NCBI GenBank assembly: GCA_041854955.1
Contig: JBHADF010000003.1
Coordinates: 1 to 34,272 of the forward strand
Length of the DNA stretch: 34,272 bases
From: CAMENZ01 sp041854955
GTDB taxonomy: Bacteria > Bacillota > Clostridia > Peptostreptococcales > Anaerovoracaceae
Reading direction: 5' to 3'
The translations under genes were made by a program, and so were the position numbers. Below are positions 30,708-34,272 of this stretch, piece after piece; position 1 is the first letter of the stretch; the number at the start of each line of letters is the position of its first letter. A model generated the notes under the pieces. The model made no database searches, was not told the origin of the DNA, and was given only the letters and a program-made list of their open reading frames with translations.

Positions 30708-31802
30708 CTATTTGCTATTTTCTGCTTTGAATTTTTCCATAAAGGCTATGAGAGCCTCTACGCCAGCCTTGGGCATAGCGTTATATATGCTTGCACGCAT
30801 GCCGCCTAAGGAACGATGTCCTGCCAGATTGATGAGACCTTCTGCCTTTGCTTCTGCTATAAACTTCTTGTCCAGGTCTCCGTCTCCCGTCATGAAAACT
30901 ACGTTCATTATGGATCTGTCTTCCTTTGCTACGGGACAGTTATAGTACCCGCTTCCGTCTATGTAATCATAGAGCAATGCAGCCTTTTCCAGATTTCTCT
31001 TTTCCATCTCCTTAATTCCGCCTATGGATTTCAGGTATTTGAAAACTTCACCTGCTACATATATGGAAAATGTGGGGGGAGTGTTATACATGGAGCCGTT
31101 TTCCGCATGGATTTTATAGTCTAAATATGTAGGTACCTCTTTACCTGCAAAGCCTATCAGGTCCTCACGGATTATAACGATGGTCATTCCCGCAGGTCCC
31201 ACATTTTTCTGGGCACCTGCCCAGATGAGACCAAATTTGGAAACATCTATTTCCTCAGACATAATGTTGGAGGACATATCTGCTACCAGGGGAATATCTC
31301 CCGTTTCGGGTACATAGTTGAACCTGGTACCGTAAATAGTGTTATTGGTAACGATATATGCGTAGTCCGCATCCTGTCTGATGTCTTCCTTTTTAATTTT
31401 GGGCACCCAAGTAAAGGTATCGGCCTCCGAAGAAGCGATTACTTTGATATCGCCGTACTTTTCAGCTTCCTTCCATGCCTTCTTCGCCCATGTTCCCGTA
31501 ACCACATAATCCGCCTTTTTCGTATTTCTGAGCAGATTCATGGGAACCATGGAAAACTGGAGAGTGCCGCCTCCCTGTATGAATAGCACCTTATAATTAT
31601 CGGGAATGTTCATAAGCTCCCGCAGATCAGCCTCGGCTTGGTTTATGATTGCCTCATAATCCTTGGATCTGTGGCTCATTTCCATTACGGACTGGCCGCT
31701 GCCCTTGTAGTTCAAAAGCTGTGCCTGAACCTCTTCCAACACTTCTACAGGAAGTACGGAGGGACCTGCTGAAAAATTGTATACTCTCCCATTATTTGTC
31801 AT
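30708..31802 (-). CDS. serC: 3-phosphoserine/phosphohydroxythreonine aminotransferase
   Basis: A 364-residue PLP enzyme of class V that makes phosphoserine from 3-phosphohydroxypyruvate and glutamate. NFSAGPSVLPVEVLEE is the N-terminal signature, HRSKDYEAI follows, and the PLP lysine is Lys199 in WAGAQKNVGPAG. The C-terminal end HRSLGGMRASIYNAMP (about 331-346) binds the substrate phosphate. AAGGAG lies before the ATG. It is divergent from serA, with which it forms the first two steps of the pathway. Confidence 0.97.
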   Translation of the reverse strand: MTNNGRVYNFSAGPSVLPVEVLEEVQAQLLNYKGSGQSVMEMSHRSKDYEAIINQAEADLRELMNIPDNYKVLFIQGGGTLQFSMVPMNLLRNTKKADYVVTGTWAKKAWKEAEKYGDIKVIASSEADTFTWVPKIKKEDIRQDADYAYIVTNNTIYGTRFNYVPETGDIPLVADMSSNIMSEEIDVSKFGLIWAGAQKNVGPAGMTIVIIREDLIGFAGKEVPTYLDYKIHAENGSMYNTPPTFSIYVAGEVFKYLKSIGGIKEMEKRNLEKAALLYDYIDGSGYYNCPVAKEDRSIMNVVFMTGDGDLDKKFIAEAKAEGLINLAGHRSLGGMRASIYNAMPKAGVEALIAFMEKFKAENSK

Positions 31803-31850
31803 AGCCTCAATCTCCTTTTAAAAACTTTTAAAAATATTTTTCCAACAAGA

Positions 31851-31889
31851 AGTATAACACTTTACCCATATCAAGTAAAGTGCTATACT
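31851..31889. promoter_or_regulatory. 39-bp near-perfect palindrome containing both serC and serA promoters
   Basis: Two 15-base arms (31851-31865 and 31875-31889) differ at one position and flank a 9-base centre. Rightward, TTTACC (31861-31866) and TATACT (31884-31889) are 17 bases apart. Leftward, TTTACT (31874-31879) and TATACT (31851-31856) are 17 bases apart. The two promoters are thus overlapping mirror images, each -35 lying inside the spacer of the other. One bound protein could control both. Confidence 0.75.
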
Positions 31890-31948
31890 GGATAAGAAAG
31901 TTATTTCTTTGATTTATTTGTTAAATTTTTCATTTAAGGAGACGTGTA

Positions 31949-33097
31949 ATGTATCAAGTAGCAACGCTGAACAAAATTTCCAAAGCCGGTCTGAGCCATT
32001 TCAACGAGAAATACATCATAACCGAAGACGTAGAGGCCGCCGACGGTATTCTTGTTAGAAGCCAGGATATGCTCACCATGGATTTTGCCGACGGATTAAA
32101 GGCTATCGCCCGCGCCGGAGCCGGTGTGAACAATATTCCTTTAGACAGATGTGCCGAAAAGGGAATTCTGGTCTTTAATACTCCCGGAGCCAATGCCAAC
32201 GCCGTAAAGGAACTGGTTATCTGCGGTATGCTCATGGCCACCCGTAACATCCCCCGAGCTCTGACCTGGGCAAAGGGTTTGACTGAGGATGTGAGCAAGC
32301 AGGTTGAAAAGGGTAAGTCCCAATTTGCCGGCCATGAAATCCTGGGTAAAACCATCGGAATAATCGGTTTAGGTGCCATAGGCAGAAAGATTTTGGGAAG
32401 CTGCAAGGCTCTTGGTATGAACGTTTTGGGATATGACCCCTTTTATGTGTCCGGCGGAGAAGGTATTTCCGTCTATTCGGACCTTAAGGAAATGCTGCCC
32501 CTCTGTGATTTCATAACCCTTCACTTGCCTGCCAATGCCAACACTAAGGGCATGATAAACAAAGAGCTTTTCGGCCTCATGAAGGAAGGTGCCGTCCTGC
32601 TCAACTTCTCCAGAGATCAGCTGGTAAACGATATGGATCTGGCAGCTGCTTTGGAAACAGGCAAAATCAGCCAATATGTTACCGACTTCCCCAATGACAA
32701 TCTGGTAGGCAGAGAGGGTGTAATACTTATCCCCCATCTCGGTGCCTCCACGGAGGAAGCCGAGGACAACTGCGCTATCATGGCTGTAGAGGAGATGATG
32801 GAATTCTTTGAACACGGAAATATAGTAAACTCCGTAAACTTTCCTGCCCTCGATATGGGTCCGCTGGAGTCCGGTTCTCGTCTGGCCTTCGTGGTTAAAG
32901 GCATGGCCGACCCTATGTCCGAGATTATGGAAATGTTGTCAGCTGCCAATGTGAATATATCCAAGGCAAAATGCTCCCGCAGACAGGATGATATCTCCTA
33001 TGTGCTGGTGGAAACGCCTCAGGAACACGAGGAAGGCTTCCTCTTCACAGGAGAAACAGGTGCAAAGATAATATCCTTCAGAAAGATTAAGAAATAA
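31949..33097 (+). CDS. serA: D-3-phosphoglycerate dehydrogenase
   Basis: A 382-residue NAD-dependent dehydrogenase that starts serine synthesis. The catalytic domain is split around the nucleotide-binding fold GKTIGIIGLGAIGRKI (about 131-146). The active-site segments are RAGAGVNNIPLDRCAEKGI, NFSRDQLVNDMDLAAAL and IPHLGASTEEAEDNCA. A short C-terminal domain (about 310-382, FVVKGMADPMSEIMEMLSAANVNI) looks ACT-like, a probable serine feedback site. AAGGAG lies about 7 bases before the ATG. Divergent from serC. Confidence 0.96.
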   Translation: MYQVATLNKISKAGLSHFNEKYIITEDVEAADGILVRSQDMLTMDFADGLKAIARAGAGVNNIPLDRCAEKGILVFNTPGANANAVKELVICGMLMATRNIPRALTWAKGLTEDVSKQVEKGKSQFAGHEILGKTIGIIGLGAIGRKILGSCKALGMNVLGYDPFYVSGGEGISVYSDLKEMLPLCDFITLHLPANANTKGMINKELFGLMKEGAVLLNFSRDQLVNDMDLAAALETGKISQYVTDFPNDNLVGREGVILIPHLGASTEEAEDNCAIMAVEEMMEFFEHGNIVNSVNFPALDMGPLESGSRLAFVVKGMADPMSEIMEMLSAANVNISKAKCSRRQDDISYVLVETPQEHEEGFLFTGETGAKIISFRKIKK

Positions 33098-33116
33098 TAA
33101 AAAGTTAAGAATTTAA

Positions 33117-33175
33117 AGAGGATGTGTCCCAACCGTCTTTTATGACAGTTTCGAGGCACATCCTCTCTTTATATT
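33117..33175. terminator. bidirectional terminator between serA and the deacetylase gene
   Basis: AGAGGATGTG (33117-33126) pairs with CACATCCTCT (33157-33166); inner bases can also pair. It is followed on the plus strand by CTTTATATTTC and on the minus strand by TTTAAATTCTT, so it can serve both converging genes. Confidence 0.75.
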
Positions 33176-33202
33176 TCAAATGAGCATCCGCCCATTTTAT
33201 CA

Positions 33203-34177
33203 TCAGCCTGAGAAGCTGAAATATACCTTGCCCGGTTTAAGGTTAACCTTCTTTAATAGAGCCATCTCCTCTATGGTTACCATCTGAAAGCCCATTCTCT
33301 TAAGCTGGGGAATAAGCCTGGTGCTGGCATCTGCCGTAGGCCTGTAAAGGTCATGCATCAGCACTACGGAGCCATCCCTTACCCTGTTTATAACCCAGTT
33401 GTAGGTAGAATCAGCATTCCTCGTTCTCCAGTCCACAGGGTCTATGGACCACAAAATAATAGGCAAGCCTACATTGGATTTAATAGTCTCGTTCAGCTGG
33501 CCTCCGGGTGTTCTGCACACCAGGGCTTCTTTTCCGCTGTACTTTTCTATGATACGGTCGGCTCTTTCCATTTGAGACTTTATTCCGTCGGCGGAAAGTC
33601 TGTTGAGCCAAGCATGAGTATAGGTGTGATTTCCTATCTGACAACCGTAATCTACCACAGCCTTAAAATTATTCTTGTAGCTTGGTACCCTGCTTCCCAC
33701 CACGAAGAAGGTGGCCAGGGCATCGTTTTTCTTAAGTGTGTCCAAAATAATGGCTGTATTTGCGGAAGGGCCGTCATCATAGGTAAGGCATACAGCTTTT
33801 TTATCTCCGTATACGGTTCTCTTCAATATGCCCTTGTCGTTAAAGGTGTAGACATTATTCTTTATACGGTTAACTCCTTTATACATTTTGCCTGTGCTGC
33901 GTCCGAAGTAGTAGGTATTCTTCCCTATCTTCTGCCAGCCTTTCTGCTTTTCTCCGGCTATGTAGTAAAAGACGTTCCCCTCTTCATCTTCTTCAAAGCC
34001 TTCTTTGAGAATTTCCGGCGGGTTCTCCGGTGTTACGGGCTCTATAATGGGCTCTGTACCCACGGTACCCGGTCCGGGCACATCTTCCGCCCAAACAAAG
34101 GACACTCCTAAGGCCATGACCATAATCATGGCTACAGAAACAACTCTGATTACATTTTTTAACTTTTTCTCTTTCAT
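33203..34177 (-). CDS. secreted polysaccharide deacetylase with cell-wall-binding repeats
   Basis: A 324-residue protein. A signal peptide (about 1-30, ending VWA) is followed by a Pro/Glu-rich linker, then choline-binding-like cell-wall repeats (about 66-120: NVFYYIAGEKQKGWQKIGKNTYYFG, NNVYTFNDKG), and the NodB deacetylase domain (about 125-310). Motif 1 is TYDDGP with Asp134 and Asp135, metal histidines 184 and 188 lie in HTYTHAW, and RTPGG, WSIDPVDW and VLMHD follow. The usual His-Pro after the second His is His-Ala here. It probably removes acetyl groups from peptidoglycan or another wall polymer. A GGGGG-containing site precedes the ATG at 34177, and a strong hairpin lies upstream. Confidence 0.93.
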   Translation of the reverse strand: MKEKKLKNVIRVVSVAMIMVMALGVSFVWAEDVPGPGTVGTEPIIEPVTPENPPEILKEGFEEDEEGNVFYYIAGEKQKGWQKIGKNTYYFGRSTGKMYKGVNRIKNNVYTFNDKGILKRTVYGDKKAVCLTYDDGPSANTAIILDTLKKNDALATFFVVGSRVPSYKNNFKAVVDYGCQIGNHTYTHAWLNRLSADGIKSQMERADRIIEKYSGKEALVCRTPGGQLNETIKSNVGLPIILWSIDPVDWRTRNADSTYNWVINRVRDGSVVLMHDLYRPTADASTRLIPQLKRMGFQMVTIEEMALLKKVNLKPGKVYFSFSG

Positions 34178-34194
34178 TTTTATCCCCCTTTATT

Positions 34195-34244
34195 AAAAAG
34201 GAGCTGCGGGAGTAAATCTCAAGAATGCCTACCCATGCAGCTCC
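34195..34244 (-). terminator. strong hairpin with T-run upstream of the deacetylase gene
   Basis: GGAGCTGC (34237-34244) pairs with GCAGCTCC (34200-34207) on the minus strand, followed by TTTTT. It lies 18 bases before the deacetylase start, so it either ends an upstream transcript or attenuates this gene. On the plus strand the stem is also followed by ATTTTT. A 5-codon reading frame with a GAGGAG site overlaps the stem (34229-34246). Confidence 0.7.
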
Positions 34245-34272
34245 ATTTTTCTCCTCTATTTAATTTTGCCCT

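Noticed and set aside
31803..31948. Riboswitch or T-box controlling serine genes
   Set aside because: The leaders are too short (about 40-50 bases) and contain no conserved T-box or specifier structure.

Overview
The window looks like chromosomal core sequence from a low- to mid-GC anaerobic Firmicute of class Clostridia. The support is the tig-clpP-clpX-lon-engB order, the ylxM-ffh-rpsP-khpA-rimM-trmD order, the sepF-yggT-divIVA cell-division cluster, a stand-alone PduL phosphotransacylase, strong AGGAGG-type ribosome binding sites and consensus SigA-like promoters. A lineage near Peptostreptococcales/Anaerovoracaceae is my guess and is not proven by the sequence. Almost all genes are on the minus strand; the exceptions are a 36-residue zinc-ribbon peptide, a CYTH protein and serA.

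Layout, left to right. 1-1823: the 5' part of rqcH (ribosome quality control) and an alpha/beta hydrolase. 1824-2216: a divergent regulatory region with a perfect 28-bp palindrome and a tiny CxxC/CxxC peptide gene. 2204-11143: one long minus-strand translation and cell-envelope cluster, read as ylxM, ffh, rpsP, khpA, rimM, trmD, a HlyD-like adaptor, yggS, sepF, yggT, divIVA, lspA, rluD and a flavin reductase, driven by a near-consensus promoter at 11115-11143. 11144-11579: a gene-free stretch with two families of structured repeats. 11580-17879: an EamA exporter, a beta-CASP nuclease, GlpP, a PHP phosphoesterase, a DUF1461-like membrane protein, pduL, hpt and a DUF1232 protein. 17880-24158: the proteostasis cluster engB, lon, clpX, clpP and tig (expression order tig to engB), with a promoter and a palindromic operator candidate in front of tig. 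24159-25406: a CYTH triphosphatase-like gene followed by three tandem terminator-like hairpins. 25419-29375: a cysteine-rich small protein, a DUF1292 protein, uvrC and dacF. 29443-33097: serine biosynthesis, with apgM-type mutase and serC leftward and serA rightward, the last two separated by a nearly symmetric palindrome that contains both promoters. 33203-34272: a secreted polysaccharide deacetylase with cell-wall-binding repeats, preceded by a strong hairpin.

Nothing here is a defence island, prophage, insertion sequence, CRISPR array, rRNA or tRNA. The points most worth a second look are the two repeat families in the ylxM/EamA gap (one can fold as an H-type pseudoknot in two copies), the triple hairpin array after the CYTH gene, the palindrome-embedded divergent serC/serA promoters, the palindrome in front of the CxxC peptide gene, the tig operator, the NTG instead of KTG motif in DacF, and the absence of rplS and ylmH from their customary places.
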